This document shows, one piece after another, positions 43,676 through 51,367 of a stretch of 64,000 nt of DNA (position 1 is its first letter; each line of letters opens with the position of its first letter). The notes beneath the pieces were generated by a model. That model saw only the letters and a list, made by a program, of their open reading frames with translations, made no database searches and had not been told where the DNA came from. This DNA is from Sphingomonas immobilis. GTDB lineage: Bacteria > Pseudomonadota > Alphaproteobacteria > Sphingomonadales > Sphingomonadaceae. The stretch is taken from contig NZ_JAUQSZ010000009.1 of assembly GCF_030580995.1 (NCBI RefSeq), positions 124,001-188,000 of the forward strand. The letters run 5' to 3'. A program made the position numbers and the translations under genes.

Positions 43676-43953
43676 GTCGGCTTCTCCGGCCGGGTGCTGG
43701 CGTACTCGCCGCACCAGTCGTTGCAGAAGGTCACGGGCACTAGCCCGGCCCAATAGAGCGAAATGTTGTCAGCCGGATCCTCGGGGTCGTATTGCTGGCC
43801 GAAGCTCGGCGTACCGACGGAAATGCTGGCCATGTGATCGCTGATCTTTGGGGGATAGCGCCGGCAGCGACCGTAGGAATGTGGCTCGTCGTCGAACTCC
43901 GCCGACTTGATATCGACCTGCCAGAAACGGCAGCGGTTGCATTGGTCCGTCAT
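43669..43953 (-). CDS. Small Cys-rich phage protein, paralogue 2
   Basis: A 94-residue protein with CNRCRFW at residues 5-11, GRCRRYPP in the middle and CNDWCGEY near the end, the same order as in the following gene. Shared motif order, small size and adjacency point to a tandem duplication. It overlaps its neighbours by a few bases (ATGA with the gene before). The function is unknown; a zinc-binding early protein is a fair guess. Confidence 0.65.
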   Translation of the reverse strand: MTDQCNRCRFWQVDIKSAEFDDEPHSYGRCRRYPPKISDHMASISVGTPSFGQQYDPEDPADNISLYWAGLVPVTFCNDWCGEYASTRPEKPTC

Positions 43954-44516
43954 GCTGGGTCTCCCGCCTGCAGGGCGGACAAGAGCTCGCGCTTCACTTG
44001 ATCAAGGTGGTCTCGGTCCAGTCCGCACGCGCAGACATCGTATTGATCGTCGATCGCCTTGAGCTTGAGTGCGGCGTGTTTGGCATGCGTCACCGGCATG
44101 GCGATCATCGCGTCGAATGCCGCGTCCGTCGCCTCGATGATCGCTTCAAGGGCTGGCTCGGCAACCGCCTCTTCTTCGAGCGTCGCGCCGGGCGAGAACG
44201 CCTGCTCAGCCTGCCGGCATCGTTCAAACTCAGCGAGCGCTGCGTCGAACTCGGGCGCTGGTGGCTGCGGGGCTTCAATGTCAGCGAGCAATGCGTCCCA
44301 CCACACGTCGCTGACATCGCAGTCCCGCTCTCGGATCAGCCGAATTTTAAGCGCCACGCTGGCGCGGTCAGGCGCAGGCGTGACGATCAACCCGTCCATC
44401 GCGACACAGTAAGCGTCGACGGCAGCGTCCTCGTCTGGCGCGCCCAGCGGCAGGCCGTCCGAATACGCGCGCTTCCGCTGATAGTCTGCGAGCGCCTCGT
44501 GCCACGCCGCGCTCAT
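43950..44516 (-). CDS. Phage hypothetical protein with an internal duplication
   Basis: A 188-residue acidic, helical protein made of two similar halves of about 80 residues. Each half has an aromatic-rich helix (LADYQRKR / LAEFERCR), an acidic helix (AAVDAYCVAMDGLI / AAFDAMIAM) and a P-x(6-7)-A-x-K-x-x-x-I end (TPAPDRASVALKIRLI / PVTHAKHAALKLKAI). It overlaps both neighbours by four bases. No known function. Confidence 0.6.
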   Translation of the reverse strand: MSAAWHEALADYQRKRAYSDGLPLGAPDEDAAVDAYCVAMDGLIVTPAPDRASVALKIRLIRERDCDVSDVWWDALLADIEAPQPPAPEFDAALAEFERCRQAEQAFSPGATLEEEAVAEPALEAIIEATDAAFDAMIAMPVTHAKHAALKLKAIDDQYDVCACGLDRDHLDQVKRELLSALQAGDPA

Positions 44517-45178
44517 GCGGCTTGCTCCCGGCGATAGCTGGGATCGACCGCCTGCCGCGCGGAGACTGATGCCGCCTCAACGCTGCCGAGAGCCAGGAAA
44601 TTCTGCGCCTCGGCCACGACCTGTGCGCAGAACCCCTCCGCTGGCTCGAAGCCCTCAATCACGGTCTGCGCAACATGGACGAGTCGGGCGACGACGTCGT
44701 CCGGGCACGCCGCGGGAGTGTTCACCAGCTGACGTTCGAGGATCCCGAGGCGAGCATAGATTGCCTCTCGGTCGGTTCCTTCGTTGTCGTCGTCGTTGAG
44801 AAACGCGAGATGCTTATTGCGCTCGTCGAGCCAAGTCCGATGCTGGCCCGCGGCCGGCTCCAGCGCATCGAGCGCCTCGATTGCCGACCATATGATCCGG
44901 TCGATCATGTCGGCACGATCAACCTTTTCGCGCTGACCGGGCACGCTGCCGCCGAGCGCGAGAGCCATCAGCCAAGGTTCGGCGGCGTTGGTCCAGAGCG
45001 CAAGGCGAAGCTGCGCGGCGACGCCTGCCGGCGTATTCGCACGAGCGTTGATCACCACATCGCAGGCGCTTTTGGAGCCCGGCGTAGCTTGGCGCCCATC
45101 ATGATCCGCCCACAGTATTTCGGAATAGCTGCGCCAGGCATCGAGCAACGCGGCGTCAGGATTGATCGGCGTGATCAT
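44513..45178 (-). CDS. Phage hypothetical protein, helical
   Basis: A 221-residue helical protein of unknown function. It shows the same TPA...A-x-L motif twice (NTPAGVAAQLRLAL and NTPAACPDDVVARLVHV) that appears in the next gene, hinting at a shared repeat unit. It starts at an ATG that overlaps the preceding stop (ATGA). Confidence 0.6.
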   Translation of the reverse strand: MITPINPDAALLDAWRSYSEILWADHDGRQATPGSKSACDVVINARANTPAGVAAQLRLALWTNAAEPWLMALALGGSVPGQREKVDRADMIDRIIWSAIEALDALEPAAGQHRTWLDERNKHLAFLNDDDNEGTDREAIYARLGILERQLVNTPAACPDDVVARLVHVAQTVIEGFEPAEGFCAQVVAEAQNFLALGSVEAASVSARQAVDPSYRREQAA

Positions 45179-45483
45179 TCTGCCTGCTCCTGAATGAAGA
45201 GTGACATCGCAACGAGGCTCGCAACGCCGTCCAAGGCGGAGGAGATGAAGTCCTCATTGAGGGTCGAAAGGTCGCTCCCGGCGCCCTTGCGGTTCAACGT
45301 CGAGCTGTCGGTCCATGCGGTCGACAACACCTTCAGGATGCCGTGCGCCTCGGTCAGCAAGCCCTGTGCGGCATCAACGTCCGCCATAAACGGCTTGTAT
45401 CCGTCGACCGTGAAGCGATTTAAGATGCGGCTGGTCGCCGCTCGGTCGGCTTCAAGCGCCGCGAAGTCTGCCGCGGCGCTCAC
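45175..45483 (-). CDS. Phage hypothetical protein
   Basis: A 102-residue helical protein of unknown function. ATGA overlaps at both ends place it firmly in the leftward operon. Its C-terminal half (STLNRKGAGSDLSTLNEDFISSALDGVASLVAMSLFI, in two parts) has one amphipathic segment but no clear membrane helix. Confidence 0.6.
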   Translation of the reverse strand: MSAAADFAALEADRAATSRILNRFTVDGYKPFMADVDAAQGLLTEAHGILKVLSTAWTDSSTLNRKGAGSDLSTLNEDFISSALDGVASLVAMSLFIQEQAE

Positions 45484-45887
45484 GACTGGGTGCTCCGAAG
45501 GTCGGCGTATGCCTTTTCCGTCGTTGCACCGATCACGGCGGAAAGCTCGTCAAGCTTCTCGCCTGCGAGGATGTAGATCATCCAGGCATTGTAGAGACGG
45601 TTCCGAACCCCCTCTGGGATGGCGTCATCTTCGAGAAACTCGCCGAAGTCGGCGGTGTTGCTCTTGAACAGCGCGTCGAGCCGTTCGATCGAGCAGCCAA
45701 TGTCGTCAAGGGCGCCGGTCACGCTGTTAATGGTCGGAACGGAATGGACAATGGCTTCGGTCGGAGCCGTCCGGGCCAGCAGCGAGGCGGAGGCTCCCGC
45801 GAGGTTGGTCCGTTCGGTGACGACACGGGGCGCGGACGCGCCCCTTCCTTCACGCGTCGACGACGCGCGCTGTTCTTCGGCGGCCAT
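45480..45887 (-). CDS. Phage hypothetical protein, first gene of the leftward operon
   Basis: A 135-residue protein of unknown function. The ATG at 45887 has a strong AGGGAGG nine bases upstream, so a TTG at 45905 was not used. The first 50 residues are low-complexity (Ala, Ser, Arg, Thr), the rest helical. A promoter with CAATAGTT repeats lies about 130 bp upstream, at 46019-46046. Confidence 0.6.
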   Translation of the reverse strand: MAAEEQRASSTREGRGASAPRVVTERTNLAGASASLLARTAPTEAIVHSVPTINSVTGALDDIGCSIERLDALFKSNTADFGEFLEDDAIPEGVRNRLYNAWMIYILAGEKLDELSAVIGATTEKAYADLRSTQS

Positions 45888-46018
45888 GAGCCTACCTCCC
45901 TGCAAGAGTGGAGCAGGTGGATCGGCGGAGGCTGGCCCCTATCGCTGGTGGCCGAGCGCGACTTTCCTATCCCTGCGCATCGGCGTCTGCGGCCCAAGGG
46001 CGCTCAACCGATGCGCAA

Positions 46019-46046
46019 AACATAGTTAACTATTGGTTTAGGTCAA
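46019..46046 (-). promoter_or_regulatory. Leftward early promoter with two CAATAGTT operator-like repeats
   Basis: On the minus strand: TTGACC (46046-46041), a 16-bp spacer, and TATGTT (46024-46019). CAATAGTT occurs twice across it (complement of 46028-46035 and 46052-46059), and a perfect 12-bp palindrome ATAGTTAACTAT covers 46022-46033. CCAATAG appears again at 46742-46748 before the Cro-like gene. Confidence 0.5.
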
Positions 46047-46073
46047 CAGAAAACTATTGATCCGTCGAAACGG

Positions 46074-46709
46074 CTACGCCTTCCGACCGATCCAGACGAC
46101 GCGCCCGACCAGGTTGAGCTCATCTTCCGCTGCGGTAATGGGCGGAATTGCGGGGTTGTCTGAAAGGAGATGAAACTGGCCAGATGGCAGTCGCCGGACA
46201 CGCTTGATCATGCCCAGCTCGCCATAAGTTAAGGCCCAAATTCTGTCTTGCTGCGTCAGCCGCCGCTGTCCTCGGTCCACTATCAGCGTGTCGTTATCGA
46301 GCAGCGTCGGCATCATCGAATCCCCGATACCGCGCGCCACGAACAGCATCTGAGGCGGTGACCGGGTAATCGCGATCAGCCAACGGGGATCAAATATCGC
46401 CTGATTTTCGTCCGATACGTCCTCTATGAATGTGCCGCCGCCCATCCCGTAGCCGATATCGATTTCGGTCAGCTGCACGAAATCGATATCGCCCATAGTG
46501 ATCGGACGACCCGGCTCTACGTCTTCTCCGAGTAGCCAAGCGACACTCACGCCGAGCGTTCGTGCGATGTCGGGCAGCCATTTCGATCGCGAAGTTTTTC
46601 CATTGATAATCTGTTGGATCGCGCTCTGGCTGATCCCGACCTCTTGGGCGAGGCGGTTCTGACTGTAGCCACGGTTGCGCATGGCTTCGGCAAGGCGTTC
46701 GATTAGCAT
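46074..46709 (-). CDS. CI-like phage repressor (HTH + S24 peptidase)
   Basis: A 211-residue repressor. Residues 1-60 form an XRE helix-turn-helix (NRLAQEVGISQSAIQQIINGKTSRSKWLPDIARTLGVS). The C-terminal S24 LexA-like domain has the Ser nucleophile in GIGDSMMPTL and the Lys in GMIKRVRRL, so it may cleave itself after RecA activation and let the prophage be induced. The ATG at 46709 was preferred over 46718; both are in frame. It is divergent from the Cro-like gene. Confidence 0.92.
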   Translation of the reverse strand: MLIERLAEAMRNRGYSQNRLAQEVGISQSAIQQIINGKTSRSKWLPDIARTLGVSVAWLLGEDVEPGRPITMGDIDFVQLTEIDIGYGMGGGTFIEDVSDENQAIFDPRWLIAITRSPPQMLFVARGIGDSMMPTLLDNDTLIVDRGQRRLTQQDRIWALTYGELGMIKRVRRLPSGQFHLLSDNPAIPPITAAEDELNLVGRVVWIGRKA

Positions 46710-46741
46710 GTAAGCCATCTATCGCACCGCCAACAAGATTT

Positions 46742-46777
46742 CTATTGGAAGAATGCTACGCAGTGTTCTAAAAGGAG
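46742..46777 (+). promoter_or_regulatory. Operator-like CTATTGG and ribosome binding site before the Cro-like gene
   Basis: CTATTGG at 46742-46748 repeats the core seen twice in the leftward promoter region. AAAGGAG at 46771-46777 is a strong ribosome binding site four bases before the ATG at 46781. The gap between repressor and Cro-like starts (46710-46780) is the likely main switch region. Confidence 0.4.
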
Positions 46778-46780
46778 ACT

Positions 46781-47047
46781 ATGGAAATCGCATTGTCGCC
46801 TGAGGCCCTCGGCTTAGAACTCGCTCTTCGCGCCGTCGACGGCAATCAGACAAAGCTCGCTGAGATTTGCGGCTGCACTCAGGGTGCAATCTGGCAGATG
46901 AAGAACAAGCCGCAGCCGGCGCTGTCTGTAAAATACGTGTTGCGGGTAGAGGCGGCGTTGCAGATTCCGCGTCATCTACTCCGCCCCGATTACTATCCTG
47001 CTCCAGTCGCCGCCAACGCGCCCGAGCTGATCGCCCAGGCGGGCTGA
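46781..47047 (+). CDS. Cro/YdaS-like DNA-binding protein
   Basis: An 88-residue protein with a helix-turn-helix of the YdaS/Cro type: QTKLAEICGCTQGAIWQMKNKP at about residues 23-44 (given here in motif terms: KLAEICGC turn, QGAIWQM recognition helix). It lies opposite the CI-like repressor, the usual place for a Cro antagonist that commits to lytic growth. The primase gene follows after four bases. Confidence 0.85.
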   Translation: MEIALSPEALGLELALRAVDGNQTKLAEICGCTQGAIWQMKNKPQPALSVKYVLRVEAALQIPRHLLRPDYYPAPVAANAPELIAQAG

Positions 47048-47051
47048 GCCG

Positions 47052-48113
47052 GTGGCGGGGGCGCGCCGGGCATCCGGTGGCGGGCGGAGGGGTGGCCTCG
47101 ATCCGGCGGAATTCCGGCGTCTGGTTGATGATGCAAAGGCGCGCCACAACCTCTCTGACATCGCGGGCCGCTATACGAAGCTGACGAACCGCGGGCGCGC
47201 CGAGAAGGCTGGCCTTTGCCCGTTCCACGACGAGAAGTCCCCATCGTTCGAGGTGAACGACGCCAAGGGCACCTATTATTGCCACGGCTGCGGCACGTCC
47301 GGCGACGCGATGTCGTTCCTGATGCGCAAGGCGGGGCTGACGTTCGCCGATGCCTATCGGGCGCTAGCTGGCGACGACTTCCCGGTCGTTTCCGAGGAAG
47401 AGCGCGCCAGACGGAAAGCCGAGGACGCCGCTATGCTGGCGTATCGGCTGGAAGTGGCGCGCGAAGTGTGGGCCAAATCCGTGCCCGCCGCCGGCACGCC
47501 TGCCGAGGTCTATGCCCGGTCGCGCGGCATCACGCGCCCGCTGCCCGACACGGCGCGTTTCGTGATGGCGCCCAGGTGGCGAAATCCCGAAACCGGCGAG
47601 GTCGGCCGCGACCATCCTGCTCTCGCCTGCGCCTTGCTGGACGCCGACGGAGCAGTTGTCGGCGTCCAGTGCGTATTCCTCGCAGCCGGTGGTCGGCGCA
47701 AATACGAGCGCACCTATGACGATGGCACGAAGGCCAAAGCGAAGCTGAGCTTCGGCGTCATCGTAGGATCGGCGTTTCGGGCCAGCGGAACAGCGTTCTA
47801 CGGCGATGCGATCGACAATGACCCGGCCCGCGAGATCGTCGTTTGCGAGGGCCCCGAAGACGGCCTGACGCTGGCGCAGGAAATGCCGACGCGATCGATC
47901 TGGGTGGCGTGCGGCACGGCGCTAATGCCGCGCCTCGTCCTGCCGCCGGCGATCCGCTCAATAGTGCTGGCTGGGGACAACAATTCCGCAGGTCGTACCG
48001 CGGTCGAAGAGGCCCGTTCCGCCTTTGTGGAACAAGGGCTCGCCGTTTCAACCATGTATCCCGAGACGGGGTTCAAGGACTGGAACGATCAGCTGCGGGG
48101 CATCCGCGCATGA
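47052..48113 (+). CDS. Phage DNA primase (CHC2 zinc finger + Toprim)
   Basis: A 353-residue primase-like protein. The zinc ribbon is complete (LCPFHDEKSPSF and YYCHGCGTSGDAMSFL, about residues 55-90). The C-terminal Toprim domain has the Glu in VCEGPEDGL and an acidic LAGDNNSAGR motif. It starts with GTG at 47052 and its stop overlaps the next start (ATGA). It should make RNA primers for phage replication, with the next gene product. Confidence 0.9.
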   Translation: MAGARRASGGGRRGGLDPAEFRRLVDDAKARHNLSDIAGRYTKLTNRGRAEKAGLCPFHDEKSPSFEVNDAKGTYYCHGCGTSGDAMSFLMRKAGLTFADAYRALAGDDFPVVSEEERARRKAEDAAMLAYRLEVAREVWAKSVPAAGTPAEVYARSRGITRPLPDTARFVMAPRWRNPETGEVGRDHPALACALLDADGAVVGVQCVFLAAGGRRKYERTYDDGTKAKAKLSFGVIVGSAFRASGTAFYGDAIDNDPAREIVVCEGPEDGLTLAQEMPTRSIWVACGTALMPRLVLPPAIRSIVLAGDNNSAGRTAVEEARSAFVEQGLAVSTMYPETGFKDWNDQLRGIRA

Positions 48114-49645
48114 GCGGCATGTTCGATGATCGGTACGAAGAGGCGGCGCGGGAAGTGTCAGTGCCTCAACCGCTCGGCATTCAGGCAGTCGTCACCGACG
48201 CGACCGAGTTCCCGATCGCAGCGCTCAGTGCCACGCTCGGCAAGGCCATCCTCGCGATATCCGAAATGGCGCAGGTGCCGGTTTCGCTCGCGGCCCAGTC
48301 GGTGCTTGCGGCGGCGGCGCTCGCGGCACAGCCCTATATCAACGTCGAGACGATCACTGGCCAGTCGCGGCCCGTGTCGCTGTTCTTCTTCACGATCGCG
48401 GCGTCGGGCGATCGGAAGTCCACCTCGGACCAGTTCGCGATCGATCCGGTGAAGCGCCGCGAGGAGTTGCTCGCCGTGGACTACCAGCGAGCCAGTCTCT
48501 CATACTCGATCGCTGAGGCCGCCTATAAGGCCGCGACGCAGAAGGCGAAGGCCGGGGCCAATAAGACGCGCGACGATATCCGGAAGTGTCTTGAGGATTG
48601 CGGGACTCCGCCCCAGCCGCCGGTACAGCCGTTGCTTACGGCGGACGAGCCGACCGGGCCCGGCCTGCAGCGCCTGTTTGCAGAAGCCATGCCGGCGCTT
48701 GGCCTGTTTTCCGATGAGGGCGCAACCTTCCTCGGCGGCTGGTCGATGCAGGAAGAGAACCAAGCCGCCACCGGCGGCATGTTGTCGAAGCTTTGGGACG
48801 GGTCACCGATCAAGCGCATCCGCGCCGACAAGGAAAACGCTACCACGATCCTGTACGGTCGTCGCCTGAGCCTCCACCTGATGGTGCAGCCCGACATCGC
48901 GAACAGCCTGCTCGGCAACAAGGCAGTGCGCAATCAAGGGCTGCTGAGCCGTATCCTTGTCGCGGCGCCGAAGAGCCTAAAGGGCTCGCGCTTCTGGAAG
49001 GAGCCCAGTGACGACGCGAGGGCAAACCTCGATCGTTATCAAAAGAAGCTGGCGCTCCATCTTGAGCGACCGTTTGCGTACCGTGAGGAAACCAGTCGCG
49101 CGCTCGACCTGGATCTGATCGTGCTGCAGCCTGAGGCACGCACCAAACTCATCGCCTTCAGCGACCACTGCGAAAAGCTCCTTGGACCCGGCGGCAAATA
49201 CGAGCAGATCGCCGATTTCGCGTCAAAGATGACCGAGAATGCGACGCGACTGGCTGCGGTGATCGCGTGGTTCGAGAGCAGCAGCACGTTGCTGCGCGAA
49301 GGGCTCAGCGAGCGCGCCGTGAACGCGGGGATCGCCCTGGTCGAATTCTACGCAGAGGAGGCTGCGCGTCTCTACGGCACGCCAGCGCTCGACGATGATG
49401 ACGCCAACGCTGCAACCCTAATCGAATGGGTTCGAAAGCGCGAGTTCACGGCGATCGGGCTGCGGTTCCTCAATCGGCGAGGCCCAACGCAGGTGCGTAG
49501 CGCGTCAGTGCTGAAGCGTGCCATCCAGATCCTTGTCGAGCACGGCCACCTCGTCGCGATCAAGGGCGGTGCGACTTTGGAGCTTGAGGGCGGCCCCAAG
49601 TTCTATGCCGAGGCCTTCACCGTCGTCCCGGTTGACGTCGCATGA
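48110..49645 (+). CDS. DUF3987 (YfjI-like) phage replication protein
   Basis: A 511-residue protein of the DUF3987 family, often found just after Toprim primases in phages and islands. Features: a hydrophobic VSLAAQSVLAAAALAAQP helix, FFFTIAASGDRKS with a GDRKS loop like a P-loop, a helical coil (about residues 125-165), and a C-terminal winged-helix-like end (KRAIQILVEHGHLVAIKGG). A helicase-like or primase-partner role is assumed from context. ATGA overlaps join it to the primase and to the next gene. Confidence 0.82.
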   Translation: MSGMFDDRYEEAAREVSVPQPLGIQAVVTDATEFPIAALSATLGKAILAISEMAQVPVSLAAQSVLAAAALAAQPYINVETITGQSRPVSLFFFTIAASGDRKSTSDQFAIDPVKRREELLAVDYQRASLSYSIAEAAYKAATQKAKAGANKTRDDIRKCLEDCGTPPQPPVQPLLTADEPTGPGLQRLFAEAMPALGLFSDEGATFLGGWSMQEENQAATGGMLSKLWDGSPIKRIRADKENATTILYGRRLSLHLMVQPDIANSLLGNKAVRNQGLLSRILVAAPKSLKGSRFWKEPSDDARANLDRYQKKLALHLERPFAYREETSRALDLDLIVLQPEARTKLIAFSDHCEKLLGPGGKYEQIADFASKMTENATRLAAVIAWFESSSTLLREGLSERAVNAGIALVEFYAEEAARLYGTPALDDDDANAATLIEWVRKREFTAIGLRFLNRRGPTQVRSASVLKRAIQILVEHGHLVAIKGGATLELEGGPKFYAEAFTVVPVDVA

Positions 49646-50295
49646 GCAGCGACCTGTTCAGCGCCAGTTTCGTCTGGGACGAAGAGCCAAGTGTCGCAGA
49701 CGATGCGACACCGCTTGCGACACCGGAAAAGCCCGGAATTGCGCCGTTCTACGAAAACTCCGCCGACGGTGTCGCAAGTGTCGCAAGTGTCGCAAAATCC
49801 GGTTCGGCGTCCGTGAGTCCGCAAGTGTCGCACGGTTCAGTCGCAGAATTTGCGACACCGGATGCGACACCGGAAACGGCTGTTTTCGTAGGTGCCGCTC
49901 CCCGATACGACCCGAGTGTCGCACCTGTCGCAAGTGTCGCAGGCTGGTTCGACGCGGTCGAGATTTTGCGACAGTCGCAGGATCGCCCGTACCTCTATCA
50001 CGGCGACTGGCGATACATGGCGCGAGACGCGCTTAAATTCGTTCGTGCTTGGGGAGAGGTAGCGCTGGCGGCCGGATGGTCGACGTTGGACGTGTTCGGG
50101 ATAGAGCCCGACCCGTCTGCGCGTCGGCTCGATCGGATCGGCCTTGTGCCCCTGCTCGGCGGCCGGGAAGTCGCCGCGATCGACGACGTCGCGGCCTGGA
50201 TCGGCTCAGGCCGCGACGCCACGCGCTTCGACCGACGACTGCGCGCCAGTGGTGCGGTGCCCGTTTGGTACTTGGTGAGGGAGGGTCGGCAGTGA
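49642..50295 (+). CDS. Phage hypothetical protein carrying a heptamer-repeat DNA array
   Basis: A 217-residue protein. The first 110 residues are low-complexity, built from SVA, DAT and VAS units; the last 105 look like a normal folded domain (YLYHGDWRYMARDALKFVRAWGEVALAAGW, in two parts, then DDVAAWIGSGRDATRF). I do not recognise the family. It is coupled (ATGA) to the DUF3987 gene. The DNA coding the low-complexity part holds 13 exact TGTCGCA/TGCGACA heptamers (separate entry), so the protein sequence may be shaped by a DNA function. Confidence 0.65.
   Translation: MSSDLFSASFVWDEEPSVADDATPLATPEKPGIAPFYENSADGVASVASVAKSGSASVSPQVSHGSVAEFATPDATPETAVFVGAAPRYDPSVAPVASVAGWFDAVEILRQSQDRPYLYHGDWRYMARDALKFVRAWGEVALAAGWSTLDVFGIEPDPSARRLDRIGLVPLLGGREVAAIDDVAAWIGSGRDATRFDRRLRASGAVPVWYLVREGRQ
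49692..49973. repeat. Cluster of 13 TGTCGCA / TGCGACA heptamers (iteron-like)
   Basis: Direct TGTCGCA at 49692, 49770, 49779, 49788, 49826, 49917, 49926 and 49935; inverted TGCGACA at 49704, 49716, 49851, 49863 and 49967. Two triplets have a 9-bp period and two inverted pairs a 12-bp period. The cluster lies just after the primase and DUF3987 genes, a common place for a phage replication origin. Confidence 0.75.
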
Positions 50296-50327
50296 TGCCG
50301 GGCGTCGCCGCTAGCCTGAGGGGTTGG

Positions 50328-50359
50328 TTAGGGGAGCGCGCTTGCAGCGCTACCCCTAA
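50328..50359. terminator. Hairpin after the heptamer-bearing gene
   Basis: TTAGGGGAGCGC pairs with GCGCT-A-CCCCTAA around a seven-base loop. There is no T-run, so it may be a processing or pausing hairpin. The 141-bp gap (50296-50436) also holds a 51-codon open frame coupled by TGATG at 50295, but its sequence does not look like a conserved protein. Confidence 0.4.
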
Positions 50360-50436
50360 ACCCGGCCCCGCGTCAACAGGCTTCAGTTTTAGAGAATGGT
50401 CGGTCGGTTTTGACGATGGGAAGGGATGGGCTGTCG

Positions 50437-51108
50437 ATGTCGTGCGTTGATAAAATGGATGGTGAGGCGAGCGCATTGCGTCGCTGGTGCATCTTGCGCA
50501 CGTCCGGCGGCAAGACCTTGGCGCTGGCGAGGTCGTTGTCGGCGGGCGGCATCGAGGCGTGGACGCCGACCCGTACCGTGAAGCGCCCGAAAGGACCAAA
50601 GCGCGTTAAGCCGGGCACGCGCCGTCCGATGGTTGAGATCGAGATGCCGATCCTGCCAACCTTCGTCTTTGCCCGCGAAGCGCACGTTGAGACGCTGGCC
50701 GCTCTCGCGACGGATGAGCGCAGCAGACATCCCGCATTCTCGGTATTCACTCATGCCGGGCGCGCGCCGCTCATCGGCGAGCGGTCAATCACGGGTCTGC
50801 GCGAAGCAGAGCGCGTTGCCGCCGAGCTGATCGCCGTGGCGCGGGAGCACGAAACGAAGGAGGAGCAGCGCCGCGCCCGCGCCGCGTTGCTGCGCACCGA
50901 ACGTGAGAGGCGCAAGGCGTTAAGGACCGAGCGAAGAGAGTTCACAATCGGGCAACGGGTGACCGTGCCGGATGCGCGAGCGCTGTCCGGTATGACGGGG
51001 ATCGTTCAGGCGTCGGACGGGACATCGGCATTGGTCGCGTTCGGTGGCTCGCTGACGATGACGATCGAGGCTTGGCGTTTGCTTCCGAATGATCTACAGG
51101 CTGGATAG
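50437..51108 (+). CDS. NusG/RfaH-like transcription factor encoded by the prophage
   Basis: A 223-residue protein with NusG architecture: an N-terminal NGN-like domain (RRWCILRTSGGKTLALARSL..GGIEAWTPT, then EMPILPTFVFA, equivalent to the LFPGYVFV strand), a long charged helix (about residues 125-170), and a C-terminal KOW domain (FTIGQRVTVPDARALSGMTGIVQ). Specialised NusG paralogues reduce pausing and termination on chosen operons. Sitting between replication and packaging modules, it may help read-through into the late genes. The start is uncertain: ATGs at 50416, 50437 and 50455 are all possible. Confidence 0.78.
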   Translation: MSCVDKMDGEASALRRWCILRTSGGKTLALARSLSAGGIEAWTPTRTVKRPKGPKRVKPGTRRPMVEIEMPILPTFVFAREAHVETLAALATDERSRHPAFSVFTHAGRAPLIGERSITGLREAERVAAELIAVAREHETKEEQRRARAALLRTERERRKALRTERREFTIGQRVTVPDARALSGMTGIVQASDGTSALVAFGGSLTMTIEAWRLLPNDLQAG

Positions 51109-51367
51109 TCCCGGAAGGGGGATACTGTCGCCATAGCGACCACTCGGCCTGTTGATCTGGAGCTTCGTTCTCCTGCGACCGCCGCCCTAGACGTTGGAGC
51201 GCACGCTCCAGCGATGTCCGAAGGCATGGTGCAATTGCCGATAGCTTGAAGCTCTGCCCGCGCTGGAGGCGGGGGGGACGTGCGCGGGCAGAGCGAGCAA
51301 AGGTCATACACCCGACCTGCCGCCCTTTCTGCGCGCCTTTGGTTAAATCTTCGTCACTGGAGCAGCG
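51109..51367. other. Gene-free gap with a 13-bp-stem hairpin
   Basis: The main feature is an inverted repeat with perfect 13-base arms (51251-51263, GCTCTGCCCGCGC, and 51282-51294) and an 18-base G-rich loop. There is no T tail. It marks the border between the NusG-like gene and the packaging genes and may be a regulatory or anti-termination target. Confidence 0.45.

Noticed and set aside
37385..46709. Separate genomic island between tRNA-Val and the phage repressor
   Set aside because: AlpA, the leftward operon and its promoter connect smoothly to the phage repressor and Cro-like genes, and only one integrase is present; a single prophage with cargo is simpler.
49692..49973. CRISPR-like array
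   Set aside because: The repeats are seven bases long, in both orientations, within an open reading frame, and there are no spacers or cas genes.
50295..50450. 51-codon frame starting at a TGATG after the heptamer-bearing gene
   Set aside because: Coupled start, but the sequence has no conserved look and contains a hairpin; overlaps the NusG-like gene start. Not supported enough to call.
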